DNA of 64,000 nucleotides from Maritalea porphyrae. Lineage in GTDB: Bacteria > Pseudomonadota > Alphaproteobacteria > Rhizobiales > Devosiaceae. Both the position numbers and the translations under genes were made by a program. Of the stretch, positions 25,546-34,314 are shown piece after piece. Each line of letters opens with the position of its first letter. Position 1 is the stretch's first letter. The notes below the pieces were generated by a model. It saw only the letters and a list, made by a program, of their open reading frames with translations, did not search any database and was not told the DNA's origin. Where the stretch lies: the NCBI RefSeq assembly GCF_030159895.1, contig NZ_BSNI01000002.1:1452306-1516305 (forward strand), read 5' to 3'.

Positions 25546-26244
25546 GTGTTTAATTCAATTGCAAATGCGCGAAATTCAGCCCTTGTGTCGGCAGAATGCC
25601 ACCGATTGATTGAGACTGTCAGCATACCGCGATCAAAGCGGATACTCGACATCTTTGGGGCCTCGATAGGTTTGATAATCTTGTCACCACTGTTCTTGCT
25701 TATTGCAGTTGCGGTTGGGCTGTCGTCGCCAGGCCCTGTGTTTTTTACCCAAACAAGATATGGCCAAGGCGCGAGGCGAATTCGAATACACAAATTCCGC
25801 ACCATGTCTTGGCATCATTGCGACGCACTTGGGGTCACACAGGCGACAAACAATGATGTGCGCGTGACGAGGCTTGGTCGCATTTTGCGTTGGACTAGCT
25901 TTGATGAGCTTCCCCAACTTTGGAATGTTTTAACGGGAGAACTATCCTTGGTCGGTCCGCGCTGCCATGTGCCAAACATGCTTGCTGGGGGTGTGCCCTA
26001 CGAACAGCTTGTCCCGCATTATGAAATGCGCCATCAGGTCGTCCCTGGCATGACAGGATTGGCGCAAGTGAGGGGACTGCGTGGTCCCACGACAAATGCT
26101 AAGCTCGCCATCCGCAGGGTTCACGCAGACATTGAGTATATTCAGAACTGGTCCATTGTTATGGATGTGATTATCCTAATCAGAACCCTCTTTCTGCCAT
26201 TCCGCGGGCTTTCCACCCTTGCGAGAGGCGCAGCTGACGCGTAA
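25546..26244 (+). CDS. Initiating sugar-1-phosphate (phosphoglycosyl) transferase
   Basis: About 232 residues. It links the first sugar phosphate to undecaprenyl phosphate. PF02397 features are KRILDIFGASIGLIILSPLF (re-entrant helix region), SPGPVFFTQTRYG, a HKFRTM element with the catalytic E/D replaced in the usual position by WHHCDA, then FDELPQLWNVL and LVGPRCHVP. PGMTGLAQV is followed by DIEYIQNWS. It is a short form without the four extra N-terminal membrane helices of WcaJ/WbaP, resembling ExoY or PglC. There is no ATG near the start. GTG at 25546, seven bases after TAGG, is preferred over TTG at 25540. The sugar is unknown. Confidence 0.88.
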   Translation: MFNSIANARNSALVSAECHRLIETVSIPRSKRILDIFGASIGLIILSPLFLLIAVAVGLSSPGPVFFTQTRYGQGARRIRIHKFRTMSWHHCDALGVTQATNNDVRVTRLGRILRWTSFDELPQLWNVLTGELSLVGPRCHVPNMLAGGVPYEQLVPHYEMRHQVVPGMTGLAQVRGLRGPTTNAKLAIRRVHADIEYIQNWSIVMDVIILIRTLFLPFRGLSTLARGAADA

Positions 26245-26254
26245 GTGTTCGCGC

Positions 26255-26602
26255 ATGCGAATACTCGACAACATCTTAACCGATCGCGGATCAAAATACG
26301 CTGTTGCAGGTGGCCCTTGCCACTCGGCAGACGAGGCAAAATCTTTCATCAAGGAACTAAAACGCAATAAGAAGTTTGCAAAGGCCACGCACAACACGTG
26401 GGGACTAATTTGTTCCGATGGCGCAATCAAAAATGATGACGGCGAAAGCGGCGCCGGAATGATCATCCTGCGTATGCTTGAGCGCGAAGAAGTCGAGAAC
26501 GAAATTGTCGTCGTGACAAGATGGTATGGCGGTAAACACCTTGGAGGGGATCGTTTCCGACATGTTCAAACTGCTGTGCGAGCCTATATGGACGCACGAT
26601 AA
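26255..26602 (+). CDS. YigZ/IMPACT family protein (UPF0029 N-terminal domain)
   Basis: 115 residues matching only the N-terminal IMPACT domain of YigZ: SADEAKSFIKELKR, ATHNTWGLIC, NDDGESGAG and VVVTRWYGGKHLGGDRF. The C-terminal ferredoxin-like domain of E. coli YigZ is absent, as in other alphaproteobacterial short forms. Its molecular role is not settled; the eukaryotic relative IMPACT regulates Gcn2 signalling. The start is uncertain: ATG 26255 gives the best family fit but has no clear ribosome site. It converges on the sensor kinase gene, only 4 bases away. Confidence 0.75.
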   Translation: MRILDNILTDRGSKYAVAGGPCHSADEAKSFIKELKRNKKFAKATHNTWGLICSDGAIKNDDGESGAGMIILRMLEREEVENEIVVVTRWYGGKHLGGDRFRHVQTAVRAYMDAR

Positions 26603-26606
26603 GCGA

Positions 26607-28112
26607 TCAAATCCAGCGCGGTAAATCCATGACTACTTCCAACCCGTTCTGTCCCTGAGAAAAGGACAGAGTACCGCCATGGTTCTTCACGACTGAGTTG
26701 GTGATGGTCAATCCAAGACCTGCGCCTTTTAGGAGTTTTGCATTTTCACCACGGACAAACGGCTCAAGCAGTTTTTCTGGCTGTTCGAACGATGTATGCG
26801 ACCCGCGATCGCTAACAACTATGGTGAAATGATCCGCCGTTGCATGCAGTGCAACCTGCGCTTCCTCGCCGTATTTTAGGGCGTTTTCAATCAGATTGGT
26901 AAGAGCTCGCCGAATGGCATTTGGGCGGCATTTGCACAAAACCCTTTGATGGTCGCGGATCAGTATCTGAGTGTTTTCACTTGTCTGACTAAAAACATTG
27001 CCAAGCCGATCCAAGTTGATCTTGTCGGGTGCCTCCAACGTAACCGGTTTACCAAGATCCTGATAGTCGTCGACAATCGCTTCAACCAAAGATCGCATAG
27101 AGATTTTACGCGGCGCTTCGGTGTCCATTTCGTGTCTGGTATAGCTGAGCACACCATCGATCATATCGGTCATCTGGTCGATATCGCGGTCTAGCTTCTC
27201 ACGCAGGATTTGGTCATCGATTAGGGCTGTTCTCAACTTGAGACGAGTTGCAGGGGTGCCAAGGTCGTGGGATATCCCGGAAAGCAATAGCGCTCGCTGT
27301 TCCAATCGCTGTCGCTCGCTTGCAAAAAAAGCATTCACAGCCGAGGTCAGATTTTTGACTTCATTTGCGCCGCGTTCGGGGATTTCTTCGATTGAACCGC
27401 TGGTAGCTGCCTTACGAATGTCGGACGCAAGGTTTTCTAGCATCTGCGAAAATCCATTTGCCACGCTAAAAAGAATACCCAATGTGAGAGCGGCTAGCAG
27501 CAGCGCTGGTAGCCTAAGGTCTGCTGGGCGAGAAGAACAAGACCAAATACTCGGCGCTCGAATTGAAAGCCAATTGTCGCTGTCAATTTCGACGAACATG
27601 GTTGCATCTGAACAAAGTCTTGCAATGCCCCGCGAAAGCTCGCCGAATTGAAAGGCTAGGCCATCATTGGTCGCGGGTAGGTTGGAAACGGAATACTGAA
27701 ACTGCGGTGAGAAAATTCGAACTGCCACACGATCCGCCGAAGACGTCACCGCCGCACTTGGAGGATGCAAAGTCAAACTAGTTTCATATACTGACGAGTT
27801 TGGTACGGAAAAACGCAACTGTGTCACGTTGCTTTCTGGGACTTTAGTGGGTTGTACAATTTCAAATTCAAAAATGTCGGATTGAACTTCGCGACTGGGT
27901 TGAGATCGCAATTCTGAAACTGTACCAAACAGTGCAATGCCGCCATTAAATGCTTTGTCTAAATGCGTTTGCCATGAACTGTTTGATCGCTCCCACATCA
28001 GTGCCGACGTTAGACCGCAAGCAAAGGCAAAAACCAGCATCACAATTGAAATTGTTGTAGCTGAAAACAACCATGAAAATGCGCTTGATGATTTGGTCGT
28101 TGTCTTATTCAT
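26607..28112 (-). CDS. Sensor histidine kinase (EnvZ/GtrS-like)
   Basis: 501-residue membrane kinase. Two helices, at about 17-39 and 201-222, bound a periplasmic sensor domain of about 160 residues. A HAMP-like linker follows, with the phosphoacceptor His282 in the H box (SGISHDLGTPATRLKLR). The N box is IENALKYGEEAQ, G1 is DRG, and G2 is KGAGLGLTI. It overlaps the response regulator by 8 bases and pairs with it. The locus abuts a GtsABCD-like sugar transporter, as GtrS/GltR does in Pseudomonas, so periplasmic sugar or sugar acid is a plausible signal. Confidence 0.9.
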   Translation of the reverse strand: MNKTTTKSSSAFSWLFSATTISIVMLVFAFACGLTSALMWERSNSSWQTHLDKAFNGGIALFGTVSELRSQPSREVQSDIFEFEIVQPTKVPESNVTQLRFSVPNSSVYETSLTLHPPSAAVTSSADRVAVRIFSPQFQYSVSNLPATNDGLAFQFGELSRGIARLCSDATMFVEIDSDNWLSIRAPSIWSCSSRPADLRLPALLLAALTLGILFSVANGFSQMLENLASDIRKAATSGSIEEIPERGANEVKNLTSAVNAFFASERQRLEQRALLLSGISHDLGTPATRLKLRTALIDDQILREKLDRDIDQMTDMIDGVLSYTRHEMDTEAPRKISMRSLVEAIVDDYQDLGKPVTLEAPDKINLDRLGNVFSQTSENTQILIRDHQRVLCKCRPNAIRRALTNLIENALKYGEEAQVALHATADHFTIVVSDRGSHTSFEQPEKLLEPFVRGENAKLLKGAGLGLTITNSVVKNHGGTLSFSQGQNGLEVVMDLPRWI

Positions 28113-28839
28113 CTGAACTCACGGCACAGCACAATTGATAACCAGTGCCACGCATTGTTTTGATCAGCTTTGGTGCTTTTGCATTTACCTCAATCTTTTG
28201 GCGCAATCGGCCTACCAGCACATCGATAGCTCGACTTTGTTGCGCATCCAGCGTTTCTTCCGTTTCTTCACCGTTAAGCGCGCTGGCGATTTCTTCTCTT
28301 GTCAGGGGTATTTGCGGGTTTGCTAGCATCACTTTGAGCAATGCGGTTTCTCGCTTAGAAAGCATCGTCTCAACACCATCGGCACCGATCAACTCTTCCC
28401 GATCACCGTGGAATGTCCATTTGTCAAAATGGTATGTTCGCGCATCGCGACGGTAGGCCAAGGAGGATGCTCGGTGCGTACGACGAAAAACGGCGCGCAC
28501 CCTTGCAAGCAAAAGGCCAGGATTGAACGGTTTTGCAATATAGTCGTCTCCGCCCATTTGATAGCCGGTGAGACGGTGATGGTCAGCCGACAATGCAGAT
28601 AAGAAGATAATTGGTACAGCGTTGTCGGCACGCAGTTTCTTGCAAACATCAAAACCGGATTCTTCGCCAAGCATAACGTCCAGAAAAATCAAATCGACGC
28701 GCCGTTGACCAACAATGCTCATGGCAGCTTGCGTGGTGTGCGCGCTTTCCACTGCGTAGCCTTCACGCGTCAGATATTGCTTGAGCATTGCGCATACATC
28801 TGGATCATCATCAATTACCAGAATCCGGCGAATGGCCAT
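28105..28839 (-). CDS. OmpR/PhoB-family response regulator
   Basis: 244 residues. The receiver domain (1-120) has acidic residues at 10-13, the phosphoacceptor D54 in IFLDVML and the switch lysine in DYIAKPF. The C-terminal winged-helix DNA-binding domain (about 145-240) ends with IDVLVGRLRQKIE and TMRGTGYQL. It is the cognate partner of the kinase encoded 8 bases into its 3' end. Four GTAACA repeats lie 39-84 bases upstream of its start and are a likely binding array controlling itself and the divergent sugar transporter operon. Confidence 0.93.
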   Translation of the reverse strand: MAIRRILVIDDDPDVCAMLKQYLTREGYAVESAHTTQAAMSIVGQRRVDLIFLDVMLGEESGFDVCKKLRADNAVPIIFLSALSADHHRLTGYQMGGDDYIAKPFNPGLLLARVRAVFRRTHRASSLAYRRDARTYHFDKWTFHGDREELIGADGVETMLSKRETALLKVMLANPQIPLTREEIASALNGEETEETLDAQQSRAIDVLVGRLRQKIEVNAKAPKLIKTMRGTGYQLCCAVSSDE

Positions 28840-28877
28840 GTTTACTCCTTACTTGGTCGGTTTGGCGCGGATATTGA

Positions 28878-28923
28878 GTAACAAACTGTAACAAGCCAAG
28901 CCCCAATGTAACAGGGCGTAACA
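28878..28923. promoter_or_regulatory. Four GTAACA direct repeats, predicted OmpR-type binding array
   Basis: GTAACA occurs at 28878, 28888, 28908 and 28918, giving spacings of exactly 10, 20 and 10 bases. The second and third copies are preceded by T (TGTAACA). Pairs of direct repeats about one helical turn apart are the standard target of OmpR/PhoB regulators. The array lies between the response regulator start (28839) and the divergent binding-protein gene (29067). Assignment to this regulator is inferred from position. Confidence 0.6.
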
Positions 28924-29066
28924 TTTGCATCATAAAATCGCACGTCTGCAAGTTTGTTGGTGTGATTCCGTATTGAATTGTACACAGCCACAATGTCTTG
29001 GTGATCCCAGCTTCGCGAACAGGGGTTTGCGAGGTACACTTGAATTTCTCTCGGGAGGGGAATGTA

Positions 29067-30311
29067 ATGAAAAAATCAGTTCTTTTAACCGGTGCTTTGG
29101 CTCTCGGCCTTACAGCGTCTGCTGCGCATGCCGATCCACAGGCCGAAGTACTTCACTGGTGGACATCAGGCGGCGAAGCCGCTTCCGTCAAAGTGTTGAT
29201 GGATGAGTTTGCTGCAAACGGCGGCACTTGGACAGATATGCCAGTTGCTGGCGGCGGCGGCGATGCTGCAATGACTGCTTTGCGTGCCCGTGTATTGTCA
29301 GGCAACGCACCAACTGCAGTGCAGCTCAAAGGCCCTTCTATTCAAGAATGGTACGAAGAGGGTGCAATCGGCAACATTGATGATGTTGCAAAGGCAGAAA
29401 ACTGGGATGCTCTACTTCCTGCCGCAATTGCGGATCACATGAAGTGTGACGGTGCATATTGTGCGGCACCAGTAAACGTTCACCGGATCGATTGGATCTG
29501 GGGCAACTCAAAAGTTCTTGCAGACGCAGGCATTGAACCACCTACCACTTGGGACGAGTTCAACGCTGCTGCAGAAAAGCTAAAAGGCATGGGCATCACA
29601 CCACTTGCGCATGGCGGTCAAGCTTGGCAGGACGCCACTGTGTTTGAAGCCGTGGCTGTTGGCCTTGGTGGTCCAGAATTCTACCGCAAAGCGTTTGTAG
29701 AATTGGACATGGACACACTGAAGTCTGACCAAATGAAAGCTGTTTTCGATCAGATGCGCACAATGCGTGGCTATGTAGACGACAACTTCTCAGGTCGTGA
29801 TTGGAATCTTGCAACTGCAATGGTCATCAATGGCGAAGCAGCATTCCAAATCATGGGTGACTGGGCCAAAGGTGAGTTTATCAATGCAGGCAAAGTGCCA
29901 GGCAAAGACTTCACATGTACATCACCATCAGGTGGTGCATACCTTTACAACGTAGATAGCTTTGCGTTCTTCAACGTTGACGGTGAAGACAATGTTGCAG
30001 GACAGAAGCTGCTGGCTAAATTGGTCATGGGTGGCAACTTCCAAAAAGTATTCAACTTGAACAAAGGTTCTGTTCCAGCTCGTTTGGACGTTTCAATGGA
30101 CGAGTTTGAATTCTGTGGTCGCCAGTCAAATGCAGATCTAAACACTGCGATTGACCAAGGCTTCTTGTTGCCTTCTTACGCGCACGGCATGGCCCTTCGC
30201 GGCGCACAAGCTGGTGCAATTACCGATGTTGTTACAGCACACTTCAACTCAGATATGAGCTCAGAAGAAGCTGTTGAAGCTTTGGCACAAGCAGTGGCAA
30301 ACTCACTGTAA
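29067..30311 (+). CDS. Glucose/mannose-type ABC transporter substrate-binding protein (GtsA-like)
   Basis: 414-residue periplasmic protein. A signal peptide MKKSVLLTGALALGLTASAAHA is cleaved after AHA at 22. The mature start AEVLHWWTSGGEAASVKVL and the segments VNVHRIDWIWGN, GGQAWQDATVFE, INGEAAFQIMGDWAKGE and FQKVFNLNKGSVPAR match Pseudomonas GtsA as I recall it. The upstream frame from 28998 is rejected because GGGAGGGG sits directly before ATG 29067. It is the first gene of a four-gene transporter operon and diverges from the two-component system. Confidence 0.92.
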   Translation: MKKSVLLTGALALGLTASAAHADPQAEVLHWWTSGGEAASVKVLMDEFAANGGTWTDMPVAGGGGDAAMTALRARVLSGNAPTAVQLKGPSIQEWYEEGAIGNIDDVAKAENWDALLPAAIADHMKCDGAYCAAPVNVHRIDWIWGNSKVLADAGIEPPTTWDEFNAAAEKLKGMGITPLAHGGQAWQDATVFEAVAVGLGGPEFYRKAFVELDMDTLKSDQMKAVFDQMRTMRGYVDDNFSGRDWNLATAMVINGEAAFQIMGDWAKGEFINAGKVPGKDFTCTSPSGGAYLYNVDSFAFFNVDGEDNVAGQKLLAKLVMGGNFQKVFNLNKGSVPARLDVSMDEFEFCGRQSNADLNTAIDQGFLLPSYAHGMALRGAQAGAITDVVTAHFNSDMSSEEAVEALAQAVANSL

Positions 30312-30330
30312 TTGTAACTTAAAAACCAAT

Positions 30331-30362
30331 CGTCCACGCGGCCTTCTTGCTTCGCGTGGACG
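30331..30362 (+). promoter_or_regulatory. Intercistronic stem-loop after the gtsA-like gene
   Basis: CGTCCACGCG (30331-30340) pairs perfectly with CGCGTGGACG (30353-30362). No T-run follows, so it is not a strong terminator. It lies between the binding-protein gene and the first permease gene, where such stems protect the upstream mRNA and let more binding protein than permease be made. Confidence 0.65.
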
Positions 30363-30380
30363 AACCTTTGGAGCAAACTA

Positions 30381-31253
30381 ATGACCGAATGGCTTGAAAA
30401 ACACGCGCCCAAGATGGTGCTGGCACCAAGCTTCATAGCAATTTTGGTCTTTGTGTATGGGTTTATCGGATGGACCGCCTATGTGTCCTTCACCCGCTCA
30501 AAGCTTTTGCCAAAATACGACCTTAAAGGCACCATCCAATATGAGCGCTTGGCAGACTCGCCACGCTTTGAAGTGGCGCTAACAAACCTTGCCATATTTG
30601 GCGTCTTGTTCATTTTGTTCGCCACAATCATTGGTCTTACGCTTGCGATTTTGCTTGATCAAAAAATCCGCACCGAAGGTCCGTTGCGCACAATCTACCT
30701 ATATCCAATGGCGCTAAGTTTCATTGTTACGGGTACTGCGTGGAAATGGATTTTGAACCCGGGTTTGGGCATTGAATCTGTTATGCATGATCTTGGTTGG
30801 ACAGACTTTGCCTTCAACTGGCTCGTGGACCCCAATCTGGCGATCTACACGGTGGTGATTGCTGGCGTTTGGCAGTCGTCCGGATTTGTCATGGCCTTGT
30901 TCCTCGCTGGCCTTCGGTCGGTCGACAACGAAGTCATTCGCGCTGCAATGGTGGACGGCGTATCTACACCGCGCATCTATATGAGCATCATTATCCCATC
31001 GATGGCGCCAATCTTCTTGTCTGCATTCATCGTATTGTCTCACCTCGCCATCAAGAGCTTTGACTTGGTCATTGCGCTTACAGGTGGTGGCCCAGGATAC
31101 GCAACGGATATGCCTGCGACTTTCATGTACGCAATGGCGTTCTCGCGCGGCGACATTGGACAGGCAGCCTCATCAGCAACTGTAATGATGGTCATCGTGA
31201 CAGCCATTATTGTTCCATACCTCTATTCAGAATTGAGACCACGCCATGACTGA
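30381..31253 (+). CDS. Sugar ABC transporter permease (GtsB-like, MalF-type)
   Basis: 290-residue inner-membrane permease with six predicted helices. The first is at about 15-38 (MVLAPSFIAILVFVYGFIGW). The EAA loop that contacts the ATPase reads AAMVDGVSTPRIYMSIIIPSM near 198-216. A terminal GGGPGYATDMPATFMY motif is typical of the MalF/UgpA group. GGAG lies 9 bases before the ATG. The next permease overlaps its end by 8 bases. Confidence 0.92.
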   Translation: MTEWLEKHAPKMVLAPSFIAILVFVYGFIGWTAYVSFTRSKLLPKYDLKGTIQYERLADSPRFEVALTNLAIFGVLFILFATIIGLTLAILLDQKIRTEGPLRTIYLYPMALSFIVTGTAWKWILNPGLGIESVMHDLGWTDFAFNWLVDPNLAIYTVVIAGVWQSSGFVMALFLAGLRSVDNEVIRAAMVDGVSTPRIYMSIIIPSMAPIFLSAFIVLSHLAIKSFDLVIALTGGGPGYATDMPATFMYAMAFSRGDIGQAASSATVMMVIVTAIIVPYLYSELRPRHD

Positions 31254-32157
31254 TATTTCTGTGAATAGCGTGTCCTCGGAAAAGAACGCAGCTCGTATTC
31301 GACTGGCGCAGCGTATTGCGCTTCGCTTCGGCCTCTACGCCATGCTGCTTGTTTTCGCGCTTTACTATTTGATGCCGCTTTTTGTGATGTTGACCACGTC
31401 ACTCAAAAGCTTGGATGAAATCCGCACTGGCTCGCTGCTTTCGCTGCCACGGGACATTGATTTTACCTCATGGGCAACAGCATGGTCAGGTGCCTGTACG
31501 GGTATTCAGTGTGACGGACTGCAACCGTTTTTCTGGAACTCTGTTCTTTTGTCTGTTCCAGCCGTCTTTCTGTCGACTTTGCTCGGCGCGGTAAATGGAT
31601 ATGTGCTTGCTCAGTGGCGCTTCAAAGGCTCAAACATCTTGTTTGCTCTGATGTTGTTTGGTTGCTTTATACCTTTCCAAGTGGTCATTTTGCCGATGGC
31701 AATTGTTCTTGGAAAATTGCAATTAGCCGGCACAATTGGCGGATTGGTTTTGGTACACGTGGTCTATGGCATTGGCTTCACCACACTGTTCTTCCGCAAC
31801 TTCTATGTGACGGTGCCACAAGAATTGGTGAAGGCTGCAAAAGTTGATGGGGCAGGGTTCTTCAGAATCTTTTACTCGATCTTCTTGCCCATTTCGCCGC
31901 CGATTATCGTTGTGACTGTTATTTGGCAATTCACCCAAATCTGGAACGACTTCCTATTTGGTGTGTCCTTCAGCCAAGCGGGTACGCAACCGATTACTGT
32001 GGCGCTCAATAATATCGTGAACTCAACAACTGGCGTCAAAGAATACAATGTGGACATGGCTGCCGCGATCATCGCTGCGCTGCCCACACTCATTGTCTAT
32101 GTCGTTGCCGGAAAATATTTCATCCGCGGTCTAACCGCCGGTTCTGTGAAGGGATAA
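31246..32157 (+). CDS. Sugar ABC transporter permease (GtsC-like, MalG-type)
   Basis: 303-residue partner permease with six helices. The EAA loop reads KAAKVDGAGFFRIFYSIFLP near 203-222, and WQFTQIWNDFLFGV is the MalG/UgpE signature. The end IRGLTAGSVKG is conserved in this class. It would form the membrane channel with the preceding permease. It overlaps that gene by 8 bases and is 4 bases from the ATPase gene. Confidence 0.92.
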   Translation: MTDISVNSVSSEKNAARIRLAQRIALRFGLYAMLLVFALYYLMPLFVMLTTSLKSLDEIRTGSLLSLPRDIDFTSWATAWSGACTGIQCDGLQPFFWNSVLLSVPAVFLSTLLGAVNGYVLAQWRFKGSNILFALMLFGCFIPFQVVILPMAIVLGKLQLAGTIGGLVLVHVVYGIGFTTLFFRNFYVTVPQELVKAAKVDGAGFFRIFYSIFLPISPPIIVVTVIWQFTQIWNDFLFGVSFSQAGTQPITVALNNIVNSTTGVKEYNVDMAAAIIAALPTLIVYVVAGKYFIRGLTAGSVKG

Positions 32158-32161
32158 AAAG

Positions 32162-33286
32162 ATGACAGAAACCACACAATCGATTTTGTCGATCGAAAAT
32201 CTCGATAAGAGCTTCGGCGCGGTCAAAATCCTCAAAGACATCAACGTTTCAATCGAGCCAGGTGAATTCCTTGTTCTGGTTGGACCCTCTGGTTGCGGTA
32301 AGTCTACATTGCTCAACTGTATTGCGGGCCTTGAGGAGTCAACTGCGGGCGACATCAACATCGGTGGTCGTTCAATGATCGGCGTGGCGCCAAAAGACCG
32401 TGACATCGCAATGGTGTTCCAATCTTACGCGCTTTACCCCACCATGACTGTAGGTAAGAACATCACCTTCGGCATGAAGGTGCGGGGCACACCAGAAGCT
32501 GAGCAACAGGCAAAGCTAAATGAAGTGGCGACGCTCCTTCAAATAGATCACTTGCTAGATCGCAAGCCTTCGCAACTTTCAGGCGGTCAGCGTCAGCGGG
32601 TCGCCATGGGGCGGGCACTTGTTCGGGACCCACAACTGTTCTTGTTTGACGAGCCATTGTCCAACTTGGATGCAAAGCTTCGGGTTGAAATGCGTACTGA
32701 AATCAAACGCTTGCACCAAACCTTGGGCGCATCGATTGTTTACGTAACGCACGACCAAATCGAAGCGATGACATTGGCGACCAAGATTGTGGTGATGAAA
32801 GACGGCGTGATCCAGCAAGTGGGCACACCGAACGAAATCTACAATCACCCAGCGAACATGTTTGTGGCTGATTTTATGGGTTCGCCTTCGATGAACCTTA
32901 TTCCGGCTCAGGCAACGTCTTCGGGAAACAGCACGCAGATCTCGATTGCTCGTGCTGCTGGAGATGAATTGGTACTCAACTTTGATCGCGAGATTTCGGG
33001 CCTAAACGGTTCGGGCTCCAAAGAAGTAATATTGGGCTTGCGTCCTGAAAATATCACTGACCCGCTCAGCATCGTGGCGCAAAGTGGTCAGCTCGCTGAT
33101 TGCCAAATTGATGTTGTGGAACCTGCTGGATCCGACACATTCGTGGTGACAAGCTTGGGCGGAAAACAGGTAACAGCTCGGTTGCGTGCTGACGCTGAGG
33201 TCATGGCTGGCCAAAGTGCTTCGCTGGCGTTTGACCTCACAAAGGCATCTGTGTTCGAGCCGGATAGCGGCGCTCGGATCGCTTAG
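32162..33286 (+). CDS. Sugar ABC transporter ATPase (UgpC/MalK family, GtsD-like)
   Basis: 374 residues. Walker A is GPSGCGKST at about 41-49, the signature is LSGGQRQRVA near 139, and Walker B is LFLFDEPLSNLD. The D loop and H loop (YVTHDQIEAMTLA) follow in order. A C-terminal MalK-type OB (TOBE) domain covers about 240-374. It energises the two permeases encoded upstream. It is the last gene of the operon, with a strong terminator 34 bases after its stop. Confidence 0.95.
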   Translation: MTETTQSILSIENLDKSFGAVKILKDINVSIEPGEFLVLVGPSGCGKSTLLNCIAGLEESTAGDINIGGRSMIGVAPKDRDIAMVFQSYALYPTMTVGKNITFGMKVRGTPEAEQQAKLNEVATLLQIDHLLDRKPSQLSGGQRQRVAMGRALVRDPQLFLFDEPLSNLDAKLRVEMRTEIKRLHQTLGASIVYVTHDQIEAMTLATKIVVMKDGVIQQVGTPNEIYNHPANMFVADFMGSPSMNLIPAQATSSGNSTQISIARAAGDELVLNFDREISGLNGSGSKEVILGLRPENITDPLSIVAQSGQLADCQIDVVEPAGSDTFVVTSLGGKQVTARLRADAEVMAGQSASLAFDLTKASVFEPDSGARIA

Positions 33287-33319
33287 TAATCTAGAACGTC
33301 AACTCCCACGACGTCTACA

Positions 33320-33357
33320 GCCAGACGGGTTGCCTCCAACCCGTCTGGCACTTTTTA
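33320..33357 (+). terminator. Rho-independent terminator of the gts-like operon
   Basis: A perfect 13-bp stem pairs 33320-33332 with 33337-33349 around the loop CCTC, followed by ACTTTTTATT. The T-run overlaps the stop codon of the convergent glutathionyl-hydroquinone reductase gene. There is no T-run on the minus-strand side, so it should act mainly on rightward transcripts. Confidence 0.9.
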
Positions 33358-34314
33358 TTCAGCAAACAATTTGTTGGGCCCAATGGGCACTATTCCGTTT
33401 GGGTTCAGAGCCTTAACTGAGTAATAGCCCTTTTTAATATGATCCAAGTTGACCGTGCGTCTTATCGCTTCAATATCATATAGTCGCTTGGTGTGACGCA
33501 TAAGGTGAGGGAAGGCGCTTAAGGGAGCCAAGTTACATTTGAATAAGCCAAAGTAAGCGGCGTCAAATCGGATCATGGTGACAAATAAACGAATGTCACT
33601 GCCCGTCAACTTGTCACCAAACAGGTATGGCCGCCCGTCTGACAATCGGTCATCGATACCTTCCATTTCAGCGAACAGCATTTCAACAGCTTCTTCGTAT
33701 GCAGTTTGAGAAGACGCAAATCCGGCTTTGTAGACCCCGTTGTTAACCCGGTCATAAAGGCGCGCGTCAAACTCCTCAAAATCATCAGCCAACGCAGCAG
33801 TAAAAAGATCAATTTGCTCGTTCGCCAATTCGCCAAACCCGCTATTCAAGATGCGCATAATATCTGCGCTTTCATTGTTGACGATGGTTTGCTGTTCTTT
33901 GTCCCATAGTATGGGAACCGTTGCTCGGCCCGAAAATGTGGCGTCTGAATGGGTATAAAGTTCGTGCATATACCGGGCGCCGATCAAATTATCGGTCGCG
34001 GTATCAGCATCATATCCACCAAATCTCCAGCCCTGCTTCGTAAGTTGCGGATTAACAACGGATACGGAAACTACATCTTCCAAGCCCTTTAGGGCGCGAA
34101 CGGCCAATGTCCGCGAGGCCCAAGGGCAAATATAGGCCACCACCAGGTGAAATCGTCCTGCCTCTGCCTTCAGTGCTGGCTGACCCTCTGGCCCAGCAGA
34201 GCCATCGGGTGTGATCCAGTTTCTGAACGTCGATCGTTGCCGGATAAATCGACCGTCATTGTCTTTGCTTTGTACGGGATGCCAGTCGGCATCCCATTTT
34301 CCTTGGATCAACAT
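33355..34314 (-). CDS. yqjG: Glutathionyl-hydroquinone reductase (YqjG/ECM4-like GST)
   Basis: 319-residue xi-class glutathione transferase. C63 in the CPWASRT motif is the nucleophile that reduces glutathionyl-hydroquinones. The N-terminal thioredoxin fold is followed by an all-helical domain with RPYLFGDKLTGSDIRLFVTMIRFD. The family fits in length. Its start is one base before the stop of doxX, so the two genes are probably co-transcribed. Together they suggest quinone or electrophile detoxification, possibly controlled by the divergent LysR regulator. Confidence 0.9.
   Translation of the reverse strand: MLIQGKWDADWHPVQSKDNDGRFIRQRSTFRNWITPDGSAGPEGQPALKAEAGRFHLVVAYICPWASRTLAVRALKGLEDVVSVSVVNPQLTKQGWRFGGYDADTATDNLIGARYMHELYTHSDATFSGRATVPILWDKEQQTIVNNESADIMRILNSGFGELANEQIDLFTAALADDFEEFDARLYDRVNNGVYKAGFASSQTAYEEAVEMLFAEMEGIDDRLSDGRPYLFGDKLTGSDIRLFVTMIRFDAAYFGLFKCNLAPLSAFPHLMRHTKRLYDIEAIRRTVNLDHIKKGYYSVKALNPNGIVPIGPNKLFAE

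Noticed and set aside
25443-25805. Minus-strand 120-codon frame over the start of the phosphoglycosyl transferase
   Set aside because: It overlaps a well-supported gene for most of its length and shows no family signature.
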